A stretch of DNA of 64,000 bases, taken from Symbiodinium natans. Taxonomy: Eukaryota > Sar > Dinophyceae > Suessiales > Symbiodiniaceae. The translations under genes and the position numbers were made by a program. Shown here in pieces: positions 44,851-53,817 of this stretch. The stretch spans positions 281,501 through 345,500 of the forward strand of contig CAJNDS010002294.1 of NCBI GenBank assembly GCA_905221605.1. Direction: 5' to 3'. Numbering within the stretch: position 1 is the stretch's first letter; each line of letters opens with the position of its first letter. A model generated the notes under the pieces. It worked only from the letters and a program-made list of their open reading frames with translations. It did no database searches and was not told the DNA's origin.

Positions 44851-45030
44851 TAAGGTTTAGGGTTTAGGGGGCTTAGGGGGCTTAGGGGGCTTAGGGGGCT
44901 TAGGGGGCTTAGGGGGCTTAGGGGCTTAGGGGGCTTAGGGGGCTTAGGGGGTTTAGGGGGTTTAGGGGGTCTGGGGGGTTTAGTAGGGGGTTTAGTAAGG
45001 GGGTTTAGGGGGTTTAGGGTTTAGGGGGTG
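44851..45030 (+). repeat. G-rich telomere-like tandem array (TTAGGGGGC units)
   Basis: TTTAGGGTTTAGGG leads into about eight copies of the 9-base unit TTAGGGGGC, then TTTAGGGGG units and back to TTTAGGG. It is much more regular than the other telomere-like tracts in the window. Runs of five G could form G-quadruplexes, which is inference. Confidence 0.9.
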
Positions 45031-45053
45031 GTAAGCTTTTCGTCACGACCTTG

Positions 45054-45494
45054 TCAGAATGCTCTAGGGGTAAGGTCTGGTTTAAGCAGCAGATAGCCTG
45101 TCAGTGGGAATACTTCATCCGAAGCTTTCCAGGCACATGCTGATGCCATACAGCGAAGTGGACTCTTCGATGATGGACCCCGCTGAGCTTTAACGGCTGG
45201 GTACGGCATTGTACGCAAAGGCACTTGAAGCGCGAAGTAGCCATTGTCCGGCGTCCCATCCCCAGAAGATGAAACCAAAACGAAGAATGCACGCGTAGAG
45301 GCCCCAGGAGCATCGCAGACAACAAACACAAAGCTGCAGCTGGTATCAAAGATCTTGCTCACTTTAGCGATCCGACGCGAATGCGTGGCTTTTGTCTCCC
45401 ATGAGGGTAGTTTATCAGGGGGCATCCCAAGGATCGCCCACAACAGCACATCATGCTTCCTTGTGGCTGCCCTATCTCCTGCACATGTCCGCAC
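45054..45494 (-). CDS. Unidentified minus-strand ORF
   Basis: The 146-codon frame reads DVLLWAILGMPPDKLPSWET, then AKVSKIFDTSCSFVFVVCDA, STRAFFVLVSSSGDGTPDNG and DEVFPLTGYLLLKPDLTPRA before its stop. Its composition is clearly better than that of the overlapping plus frame (45244-45510), making it the best minus-strand candidate in the window. It starts 24 bases from the telomere-like array. No domain is recognised. Confidence 0.4.
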   Translation of the reverse strand: MRTCAGDRAATRKHDVLLWAILGMPPDKLPSWETKATHSRRIAKVSKIFDTSCSFVFVVCDAPGASTRAFFVLVSSSGDGTPDNGYFALQVPLRTMPYPAVKAQRGPSSKSPLRCMASACAWKASDEVFPLTGYLLLKPDLTPRAF

Positions 45495-45883
45495 TCTTCG
45501 ATGGAACTGAATGAGCTACTAGCCACAAGCAGTCAACGGAAGTTGGTGTTCGGCAATTGTGCCGATTGCAAATGAAGAACATGCAACTACTGTTGCGGAG
45601 AGCATAGTTAGATCATGCTAGGCATAGCAGGACAGTTTCTTACAAGAGTATATTCCTGGGAGAGCTCTCTCTCTCTCTCCGCAACATGTTGCTACAAGCT
45701 CTACCTAGAACTAGCGTGTGCTCCTGCTTATCGCAGAAGCATCACATCTTGTTCCTTGATGGACAAATTTGCTAAGCAAAAATCGCTCAGGGAGGGCCGC
45801 TGCCGCCACTGTGCCACTGGGAGCCGGTCATACCTTGACGTGGCCGCCAGTTGACCCCGCACAGGACAAGTCATGCTTTGAAC

Positions 45884-45893
45884 TTGGCTCAAG
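45884..45893 (+). other. Possible relict spliced-leader sequence
   Basis: TTGGCTCAAG is identical to the last ten bases of the dinoflagellate spliced leader (CCGTAGCCATTTTGGCTCAAG, from general knowledge). It lies 110 bases upstream of the start of the long intronless ORF at 46003. The bases before it do not match the rest of the leader, so it may be coincidence. Confidence 0.3.
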
Positions 45894-46002
45894 ACGGCGG
45901 CACCCATTGGGTGCTGCATTAGACTCGCCATCGAGACCCCTGAGGGCTCGTTCGATGTGCGCAAGCTAGGTCCGAGGCGAAGCAACACTTGGTTTACATC
46001 AG

Positions 46003-48138
46003 ATGCCGCCAGCAACAATGCCAGCAATGCCAGCAATGATGCGGCCTGGCATGCCGGTGATGATGTTCGGGATGCCACCTGGTAACCAGAGCGGCGCCCC
46101 CGATGCACGCCCCGGCCCAGGCGGGCCCAACTCAGGGCCGGGACTCCCGGGGCCCGGCCCCGGCTCTGGCCCTCGCCCTCAAGGCCCTCAAGGCCCTCAA
46201 GGCGGACTGCAAGGCGGCCCGCAAGGCGGCCCCCAAGGTGGCCCTCAAGGTGGCCCTCAAGGCGGGCCCGGCTTCAGACCGCCAGGGCCAGGGGCCGTGA
46301 TGATCAATCCCAATCCCCAGATGCAGCCCAACGTGTCGTACATGCCATGCATCATTCCTGCAAGCCAGTGGCATCAAATGCAGTCGACTGGCGCAGTGGC
46401 CGTTGCTCACGTGGACGCAGCGCAAGTCCAAAGTGGACAATTGAACCTCAATGCATTGTTCAGTCAGATTCCTGGCATGATGCCTCAGAATGGTTCAAAC
46501 AAAGGGTGGGGCAAGGGGGACAAGGGAGCGGGAAAGGGAGGAGAGAAGGGCGATGGTGGAAAGGGCAGTTCAGCTCGTGGCCGGTCGCCTCCCAGAGGTC
46601 GCCGAGGTCCTACCACTCCCAATGGTTTTGGTTCGGACGGTCCTGCTCGCCCAGGGCCTTTTATGCCCGAGCGTAGCAGCTCCAAAGATGCCTGGCGGCC
46701 ATCATTCATCGATCCAGAGCAGGCGGCCAAGAGACGGGACTCCCTTGAGAGGCGCTTCTCGGCCGAGGGAAGGTCACCTCCACCCAGGCAGTCTGTTGAG
46801 CGGCGAACTTCGGCAGAGCGAAGGACTTCGGCAGAGAGAAGAACCTCGGCAGAGCGTAGGACGTCGAGGGACAGAGGAGACTCGGCCGATCCGCCATCAG
46901 GCATGTCGCGGCGTGCCAAGCCCTTCGGGCCGCCGAAGCGGCTACCCAATGTTCCGAATGCAGTGCAGATGTCAGGTCAATGGCAGCACCAACTTGCGGA
47001 CGGGAGCTCTGCGGCAGTCTACCTGATAGCCGACCAGATGAACCTGCAACAAGCAGCAAGTCGGCTGAATAATCTGCCGCAAGGAGCGATCATTGTGATG
47101 GATTGCCATGGATGGAATTTGAGAGCTGCTGCTGGCAAACTCTGTTTGCTGGTAGTGGCCTTCAGTGATAACGCAAATGGTCTTCAAGTTTTCATGTTCG
47201 ATGTATTGCAACTGGGCGAGCAGTTGTATAGCTTAGTGCCATTCTTTACCAATGCAAACTCCTCCAAGATCACCACGGATGCGACAACGCATGCCACTGT
47301 CTTTGCTCACAAGTTTGGCATCAATCTGAACGGTGTGATTGATGCCCAATGGGCCTATGAGCAACTGGAGAGGAAGAGCATGGTGAATGCCTGCAATTTC
47401 CTAGACTGGTGTGGCCTAGCAACTTCATCCTTCAAGGAGCAAGCTGCCAGAATGGAGAGTAGTCCAGAGGTTTGGGGACACAGGCCCTTGGCAGAGCCGG
47501 CTCTGATGCACGCAACCGAAGGCATTTGCCTGCTCCACTCTGCCTCGGCTGTGATGTGGACGCGTCTTGGCAAGAGCTTTGGCCAATCTGTTTTCAATAT
47601 GGTCGCCACAGCTTCACGCCAGCGTGTCGAGATGGCCGCAGCAGCAGGCTGGGCCTGCAGGAATGCAGGCTTGTGGACTGCAGAGCAGGACTACCCAGCC
47701 CCAGGAACTGCTGACAAGGATGCGGAGATGGACGACTGGCTGGCCAAGCGCTTCGGAAAATCCGAGAAGCAGCCTCCCGCAGCACTCAGAGCGAGGTCAG
47801 CAGAGAGACCTCCTTTACCCGAATCGGCTTTCCGGCAAGGGGATAGCCCGAGAACAGCGGCGTGGCGTGCAGTCGTGGCGCAGATGAACCCTCCGAGGAT
47901 CCAGCCCAGCCGCCAGCGCTCGGCCTCGCCGACGCTGGAGAACTGGCTCAGCCGACGCGGCTCCGCCAGAGAGGAGAAGCAGAAGCAGAAGGCGCCCGGG
48001 GCCTCACACCGGGCGTCCAGCCTGCCGTCCAGGGACAGGGAGAGGGACAAGGACGAGGACGAACTCTTCCCGCGCCCTCTGCAGCCCCTGAATTTCGCAC
48101 GAGCCTCAGTGAGGAGCCTCAGTGAGGAGCCTCAGTGA
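46003..48138 (+). CDS. EXD1-like 3'-5' exonuclease-fold protein with GPQ-rich and RS-rich tails
   Basis: This 711-codon frame has no intron. Order: Met/Pro-rich start; G-G-P-Q repeats (about residues 65-90); a Gly/Lys-rich stretch; an Arg-Arg-Thr-Ser-Ala-Glu repeat (about residues 264-288); then an exonuclease-fold domain (about 320-530), and an Arg/Ser-rich tail. The domain reads GAIIVMDCHGWNL (D367), LCLLVVAFS, FMFDVLQLG, KITTDATTHATVFAHKFGI (D426), VIDAQWAYEQLE (D447) and PEVWGHRPLAEPAL, the order seen in EXD1/Egalitarian-type proteins of small-RNA and mRNA-localisation pathways. Of the DEDD catalytic set, motif I Glu is His369 and motif II Asp is Thr, so it probably binds RNA without cutting. 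The stop TGA lies inside a 13-base tandem repeat. Absence of introns suggests an mRNA-derived gene copy. Confidence 0.7.
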   Translation: MPPATMPAMPAMMRPGMPVMMFGMPPGNQSGAPDARPGPGGPNSGPGLPGPGPGSGPRPQGPQGPQGGLQGGPQGGPQGGPQGGPQGGPGFRPPGPGAVMINPNPQMQPNVSYMPCIIPASQWHQMQSTGAVAVAHVDAAQVQSGQLNLNALFSQIPGMMPQNGSNKGWGKGDKGAGKGGEKGDGGKGSSARGRSPPRGRRGPTTPNGFGSDGPARPGPFMPERSSSKDAWRPSFIDPEQAAKRRDSLERRFSAEGRSPPPRQSVERRTSAERRTSAERRTSAERRTSRDRGDSADPPSGMSRRAKPFGPPKRLPNVPNAVQMSGQWQHQLADGSSAAVYLIADQMNLQQAASRLNNLPQGAIIVMDCHGWNLRAAAGKLCLLVVAFSDNANGLQVFMFDVLQLGEQLYSLVPFFTNANSSKITTDATTHATVFAHKFGINLNGVIDAQWAYEQLERKSMVNACNFLDWCGLATSSFKEQAARMESSPEVWGHRPLAEPALMHATEGICLLHSASAVMWTRLGKSFGQSVFNMVATASRQRVEMAAAAGWACRNAGLWTAEQDYPAPGTADKDAEMDDWLAKRFGKSEKQPPAALRARSAERPPLPESAFRQGDSPRTAAWRAVVAQMNPPRIQPSRQRSASPTLENWLSRRGSAREEKQKQKAPGASHRASSLPSRDRERDKDEDELFPRPLQPLNFARASVRSLSEEPQ
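46197..46268 (+). repeat. In-frame CAAGGCGGCCC-type repeat encoding G-G-P-Q units
   Basis: Five to six imperfect 12-base units encode repeated Gly-Gly-Pro-Gln within the EXD1-like ORF. Confidence 0.8.
46794..46862 (+). repeat. In-frame 18-base repeat encoding R-R-T-S-A-E units
   Basis: About four imperfect 18-base copies encode Glu-Arg-Arg-Thr-Ser-Ala, resembling an SR-type phosphorylation array. The array is flanked by further SVERR and RRTSRDR variants. Confidence 0.8.
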
Positions 48139-48164
48139 GGAGCCTCAGTGAGGAGCCTGAGGAG
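48101..48164 (+). repeat. 13-base tandem repeat (GAGCCTCAGTGAG) x4 plus partial copy, spanning the stop codon
   Basis: Perfect copies occur at 48101-48113, 48114-48126, 48127-48139 and 48140-48152, followed by a partial copy that turns into GAGCCTGAGGAG. Since 13 is not a multiple of 3, each copy is read in a new frame. The ORF stops at the TGA in copy 3 (48136-48138). Confidence 0.95.
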
Positions 48165-48328
48165 TGGAGTGAATTGAAGTTGCTTCTCCGTGAATTCGTC
48201 GTTCTCAGGCAGTCTATGGTCTTCCATGTCTCACTCAAGTGCTGCTAGTTAAGGACAACATCGACCGAAAGAAGTGGACGGAGATCGTTGAGGAAGGTGA
48301 TGAGGAGGTCTTCGAAGACCTCAATAAG
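48153..48328 (+). CDS. Coding-like continuation downstream of the EXD1-like stop
   Basis: The frame from 48153 reads EPEEWSELKLLLREFVVLRQ, and a second piece (about 48248-48328) reads VKDNIDRKKWTEIVEEGDEE with VFEDLNK before the donor AAG|GTTGGG. Both are strongly protein-like. They may be the original C-terminus of the EXD1-like protein, separated from it by expansion of the 13-base repeat, or exons of a following gene. Confidence 0.45.
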
Positions 48329-49486
48329 GTTGGGTCAACTGGTCTACCCAGACGTTGCCGCCATGTCATGTGCCGCTCTTCCCGGGTTTTGAGGCACCCG
48401 TTTGTGTAATTTTCGGCAGGCCGAACACAAGCGACTGAACCAAGCGGAAAAAACGACCAAAGCAAAAACGAAGAGATGAGGCGTCTCGCTGAAGTCTGCA
48501 GTGTGGTGTTGTGCTCATGATTTTACATTCCCCAACGATAGTCGAGCAGCATCCCAGCAACACCAGAACTGCCAGGCACGTTGCAGCTCCCCTGAAGCAC
48601 CTCCGTGCTTTTTTCCTGTGCCAAAGTGGAACCCTGCTTTGCAGCACTGCAGTTTTGTCCGCGTGTCACCATCCAGATGCAAAGACAGCTGCAGCCTCTA
48701 TTTCTCGAGGCTTGCGGCGACGGGTAGCTGCAGAAAGAGTCGAGAATGTGAGACTTTGTGAGTTCAATGGTGTGCGGGTCTCGAGCGCCCTCGAGCGCTC
48801 TTCCGCCTGCAAGCTCTTCACGGGCTCGAGCAGATGGAAGATATTAGAAGATGCAAGTTTTAGGCAATTGGACAAGCCGCTGCAAGCAAGAACAACTTCC
48901 CGACGCATCCTGACGCAGTATCCTGCCACCAAGTGGTCACGGGCATATGTGTCCATGGAGGCTCTTGATGGTGTATAGTGTGCAAGGGCCAGGGGCAGTT
49001 GTGTGAACGAGTTGTTTTTCAAGGCATGCGCGCAGTTTGAGTTTGCATCGCCGCCGACCTTGCAAGGGCCGTTTCGCCGCTGCGCTTGGGGTTTGGAGCT
49101 ACCAGCCAGGGAGCCGGGACCTTGCCAAAAGACGCTGGTACGAGTCAAGCATCAACCCCAACTGCACGTCAGCCCGTTTGGCTTGTTCCCTCCCTCAATT
49201 TTGCTGATCCTGCAAGACTTGTACTGGGGGCCTGTTCTAGAAGATTGACAAAGCCTTTTTGCAGCTGAGGCTGTTACCAGGTATGGCTGGATGACGCGCA
49301 CCAGGTGATTTACGAAGAGCGCCAGTCAGACGGACAGGAGGCCATCTAAGCCAGGGACGGCATCACTCCTCACTACTGTATGCGGTCGAAGATATCGCGT
49401 CGTGCAGGTCAGAGGCATGCTGCTTCTTGATGATGTTTGGATGGTAGCAGCTTGGTAGCAATCTAGCACAGCATTGTCAGGGCAGG
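48329..49486. other. No clear gene
   Basis: The plus frame 48511-48978 contains KTAAASISRGLRRRVAAERV and might be coding, but other frames compete. I see no further domain. Confidence 0.3.
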
Positions 49487-49510
49487 TGCGTGTGTGTGTG
49501 TGTGTGTGTG
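49487..49510. repeat. (GT)n microsatellite
   Basis: About twelve GT units with one interruption. Confidence 0.9.
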
Positions 49511-49840
49511 CTGGGTCGTGCGATGATGACAAGTGGCTAAGCCTTGTCGGCAGGGGCGCTTGCTGTTCAGAAACACTGGCAACGTGTTTGGCACGGTGAG
49601 GCTGCGATGCTAGATACTGCTACTGCGCGTGTGAAGCATCGAGTCCACTCCTGGCACCGGCCAGAAAGCCTCGCGAAAAGCAGGCTCCGCTACATTGACG
49701 AGCCCGGCTCCTGGTCTTCACAGTGCTCCGGAGAGTCAAACAGCTTGCCCTGAGGTCTGACTGTTTAGTCTCATATTTTCAGCCCGTCGGGAGCGACAAC
49801 TGGGTCCTCCCGGCTCAGTTGCAAAACATCTCGTGATTCA

Positions 49841-50581
49841 ATGATGCTCTTGGCAGCTGCAGGTTCAAGCGGTGGCCAGCAGATGCCTTGCGAAGGCAGA
49901 AAGGTCCTGTCTTGCAGTGTCTCTGACCTCCCACTTCGCGAGGCAGATGCCCCCAATGCTGCCTTGGATGGGCTGAACACAGCTTCAAGCCGAGCAAGTC
50001 GAGCAAGGTGCAGACATGTGCAGACAGCCCGCTGTGCAGTCTGTGTTGCGACACCTGCGACGGCCACACCAGAATAAGCATCGATGAGGGCCGTGGTTTC
50101 CTGACGCTGTTTCACAGGCCAAGCCCACACATGTTGGAATTGCCCAAAGACGGCGAAATTCCCTGGAGTGGCGAGGACTCCACGCTACAGGCCGGAGAAG
50201 CTGTGTTGTGATTCGACGAATCACAAGCTGGCACCTTGGAGCGCCTCGGCATGTTCGGCATGTTGCAGGTCTATGATGACGGCTTGTCGCCACTGCTGCG
50301 AGATTGTGTTCTACACTCGCTCAAGGCTCATGGGAAACGGTGGATTGAAGCTACCTCTGCAATTGCCAGGCTTGAGGATTTCCGAGCTAACGCATAGTGC
50401 CGGTCCAGACCTCCAACCCAAATTTCCCGATGCACAGCTGATCGCGATGCAGGTGGCATATGAACAAGCAGCCATGTCAAACTTCGCAGTTGGCAGCCTT
50501 GGCCTAGCCGCGATTGGCCACGAGGCTCGCATCAAATATTTGGAGAACGCTGTTTTGCAGGACAAGGACGTTTCTTCATGA
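49841..50581 (+). CDS. Unidentified multi-exon gene
   Basis: Plus-strand pieces read CDGHTRISIDEGRGFLTLFH with RPSPHMLELPKDGEIPW (50056-50205), LERLGMFGMLQVYDDGLSPL with LRDCVLHSLKAHGKRWIEAT (50238-50396), and ISELTHSAGPDLQPKFPDAQ with LIAMQVAYEQAAMSNFAVGS to TGA 50579-50581. The last two overlap in different frames near 50370-50400, pointing to an intron or a frameshift. The first part (49841-50077) is weaker, and a minus frame (49771-50130) competes there. No domain is recognised. Confidence 0.45.
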
Positions 50582-51327
50582 GCTTCATCCTGTCATCACA
50601 GCTTGCGTGTCAGCCTGATGTAGCTCGGATTGGCCAGGATTCCCTGAGGCCCCTCGAGTTGGGCGTGGAGCTCAGGTGTTGAGAAGAAGGGTGGCATCTG
50701 TTTCGGTAGTGAGCAGAAGTTGAAGTTGGCTTGCTAGACTCTGTAAGTTGGGTCTTCACGCGCGCCTGAGGGGCATGCATACGGGCAGTGCAACACTGCA
50801 ACTGTCACAGTCTGCAACACCTTGCGCAACGCTTCCGCAGGTTGGCGCTCCCAGCCCTCCCAGACTTTGTTGCCATCGGTGTCAGGTGCGCTGCCACACA
50901 TTGGCTGCCCTATTTGCATTGAAGGCTAAAGCGGCCTTAAAGCCTTAAAGGCATTTAAGGGCCGTGCTTCAGAAACTCGTTCAGGCGAAAAGCATGAAGC
51001 CCGGCCTCGCCAAAAGCTGGGCCAGAGGCAGAGGAGATTTGCAAGGAGACCCTGACATGAGTTGAGGGCAGACCGGAGAACTGACAGAACTCTTAAAGAC
51101 CACCTTAGCTTCAAACATCTAAGCATCAGTCCAGCGCATTTGGCAGGACGGTTTGGCATGAGATTGAGGTCCCTGCCTAAGCTGCAACCATAAGTGGCTG
51201 GTATGCTATGGAAGGTCCTCTGTAATGCGCATGATGACGCTCATGCATCTCATGTGCAAGCTCATTAGCCCCAGGATTGGAACACGGTTGGAAGACAAGA
51301 AACGGGGTCGTCTTGCGCTCTGGATCT
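50582..51327. other. No clear gene
   Basis: A short frame near 50753-50925 is open on plus but ambiguous. CCTTAAAG-type short repeats occur at 50931-50960. Confidence 0.3.
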
Positions 51328-52130
51328 TTTGCAGATTCTCTTGCAACTGAGGACATGGATGTCGACGCTGTGAAGACCCCAGACATCTGGGAACGGTGAC
51401 AGGTTGTGTCGGTGGGTTCGGCTAAGGCACCCCAAAAGCGGCCGAAATCCGGCATAGCAGGCATAGCAGGCCAGGACAGGGCCATGAGAAGACACCGAAG
51501 AGCTGCTCTTTTGACCCTTACCCTGCAGAGGCGCCCGGTCTGAAACCAAGGACGCCACCTTTGCAGACCTTGTCTCTTACTTGCTCGCTCTAGAGTCCAT
51601 AGAGACTCAGGACCAAGGCGTGCAATGCGACACCCAGATCCAGGCCGCTGGCTTTGTTGATGGCAGCCCATGTAGCATGCTGTAGCAGTTGATGCGACTT
51701 CCACGATTCCAGGCCGAGGCAGCTGAGCCCGTCCCTGATGAGACCCAATGGACGGATGCTAGTCCCAAACGAAATGCTTTGAGCTTAGCTCAGAGGCAGT
51801 ACTGCAGCTGATGGTGATGCTACACGGTACGAGGCTCACCTGCAAGCAGTGCTGGAACGCCAACAACGGCGATGTCTCGTCCTTGCCGAAGACGTGGCTG
51901 AGCTGCACAGTGCCACCACACGCTTCAGACATTCGGGGTTGCATTCTGCCGCATGTGCCAAATCCCCAAAGAAACAGGTGGCTTTTCTGGCAGAGGACAC
52001 CGGCCTGAATCTGTTATCAGTAGCATGGCTGCATACCAGTCCGAAGTGGCATGCTCGTCAAGAACATCCTGCAAGGAGCTTCTCCAACTGCAGGCGAAGC
52101 CTCTTGCTGCCACCAGCCTTTGGGTAAGGC
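51328..52130 (+). CDS. Unidentified multi-exon gene
   Basis: Exon-like pieces on plus: SFADSLATEDMDVDAVKTPD (51331-51393), FADLVSYLLALESIETQDQG with VQCDTQIQAAGFVDG (51556-51665), FQAEAAEPVPDETQWTDASP (51707-51766), and RYEAHLQAVLERQQRRCLVL with AEDVAELHSATTRFRHS (51828-51938). The series is acidic to helical, and frames change between pieces as expected for small exons. The end is unclear; a possible GT donor lies at 52122. No family is recognised. Confidence 0.45.
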
Positions 52131-52322
52131 GCGAGTTTCGAAGCTTCGTTAGGAACTTTGGTGATTTTTGATGCGTGCTGGTAAATCACGAACCTTGTGC
52201 TGCCAGTCCCGAGTGATGCTTTGCCAATGCCGCCCTCATCTTCACCGATTTGCCTGAGGCAAAAAAAGCCTCACCCCCGCAAGTCCCTCTGACAGTCGCC
52301 CTGACAATTACAGTATCCCACC

Positions 52323-52680
52323 GTGTCCCTCCTTGATGCACGACTGGCTCTCGAGCAATCGCTTAGCTTCGCAGCCGCACTGAAGCCCCAAATCCAGCTG
52401 GAGTGTGAGTGGAGTGTGGCAAGCCCAGATGGAAGACATCCAGCAGTTGCCCATGAAAAGCTTCTAGGAAGTGAAGACAACTCAAGCCCAGATGGAAAAC
52501 CTAACACATCCAGCATCATCCAGCAGTTGCCCATGAAACCTTCTAGGAAGTGAAGACAACTCAAGCCCTTCTTGCATCGATCAGACCGTGATGCATTTTG
52601 CGAAAGCAGCTCGCCGCAATGGACGACCTGCTGGGGAACGGCAAGCTACTGAAAGAGGCCACGAAACTCCGCACATCTTG
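52323..52680 (+). CDS. Unidentified exon(s) containing a tandem duplication
   Basis: The frame from 52323 reads DARLALEQSLSFAAALKPQI and then QLECEWSVAS before entering the duplication at 52421-52562. It stops at TGA 52551-52553. A separate piece at 52597-52680 reads LRKQLAAMDDLLGNGKLLKE and ends TGA. Both are helical. The duplication probably lies in coding or intronic DNA of the same gene. No domain is recognised. Confidence 0.4.
52421..52568 (+). repeat. Imperfect tandem duplication, about 60-80 bases
   Basis: The segment AAGCCCAGATGGAAG to AAGACAACTC (52421-52483) is repeated at 52484-52562 with a 17-base insertion and small changes. The core CATCCAGCAGTTGCCCATGA occurs at 52437 and 52517. 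Confidence 0.85.
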
Positions 52681-53261
52681 ACCACGATCATGTAACATGT
52701 CGAGAATAAGTTGTCAAGAGAACCTTGAGGTTCTCAAGGACAATCCAGAGGGAAGAGTTCCTCAGACGGGTGACCGTGTGCGCAGGGACACCGCGAGATT
52801 GCATCGCTGTGCGCTCTCAAACCTGTCTACGTAGTGTTTTTAACTTCGCAGGTCACCGTGCACTACACTTGCCGCTTGGGTGCTTCCAATGGCTCCCTCC
52901 TGGATGACTCGCGAGGTTCCCTTGGGAGTACTGATTTAATATTTTCATTCAGTTGCCCCACCTGACAGGCCTCTTTCAAGCCGTCTGCGATTTTGAGTGG
53001 TTGCGCTCGTGGTGTCACGCGATTTTGTAAGATCCGCTTGCTGATTGCGAGAAAGGTCCTTTGTTGCCACGTGGATCTATTTAGATGCGTGCTAGCTGCT
53101 ACCAGTAGTGGCTGCTCGTGTGAGTCTGAGCTACTCTCGCCACCGTTCGCCACCGAGTCCTGCAGGATCAGGGGCTGCCTAAACATCAAAAATGTGCAAA
53201 AACGCTTGCCAGGCAGAAACGAGCCCTGTTCCTTCACACTCGGACAAGGCTGACAAGCATC

Positions 53262-53705
53262 ATGCATCGTTCATGGCTCGGTGTCTTCCCCAATGTGCAG
53301 GCGAGGTCATTCTCGCTTGGGAGCGGCTGCCTCACGCAGGGTCATATGGGTCATATGGGCGTTTCAACACTTCATGATGACTCATTTGAGGCAGGCGATC
53401 TGCTCCATGCATTGCGGCGAGTTGGCGGCATTGACCGCCGCCTTCTCAAAATCAAGTTTTCCTATTCGCTGCTTGTCATGCTGCTTCCCCGACAAGGAGG
53501 GGCTTTCTTTTTTGCTCTCGATGGGGAGGGACGCAGAATATGCAGATGGCAGACGGAGGTCCATCCCGAGATGGCCTTTGGAGACGCCCAGGTTGCTGGC
53601 GGTAGCAGGCCCAGAGAGACTTTTGTCACAGAATTTGCCTCTGAAAACATGTCACTTCCACAGACTTTGGGGGGAGAGGACATGGCGGGGGGCACTCCTT
53701 GGTGA
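53262..53705 (+). CDS. Unidentified ORF
   Basis: The 147-codon frame reads SFEAGDLLHALRRVGGIDRR, then LLKIKFSYSLLVMLLPRQGG, AFFFALDGEGRRICRWQTEV, HPEMAFGDAQVAGGSRPRET and ASENMSLPQTLGGEDMAGGT, stopping at TGA 53703-53705. It is the most convincing of the three overlapping frames and looks like a compact alpha/beta protein. No family is recognised. The N-terminal 30 codons (53262-53350) are weaker and may be intronic. Confidence 0.45.
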   Translation: MHRSWLGVFPNVQARSFSLGSGCLTQGHMGHMGVSTLHDDSFEAGDLLHALRRVGGIDRRLLKIKFSYSLLVMLLPRQGGAFFFALDGEGRRICRWQTEVHPEMAFGDAQVAGGSRPRETFVTEFASENMSLPQTLGGEDMAGGTPW

Positions 53706-53817
53706 CTGCGGCACTTCGTGCTACCATGTACTACCCTGCTAATCCCTGCTACCCTTAGCAGCCGCTTTCAATTCCCCTCGCCTGCCCACTTCGATTTCTG
53801 CTCCCGCTAGTGCACAG

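Noticed and set aside
45244-45510. Plus-strand ORF opposite the 146-codon minus ORF
   Set aside because: Its composition is less protein-like than that of the minus frame.
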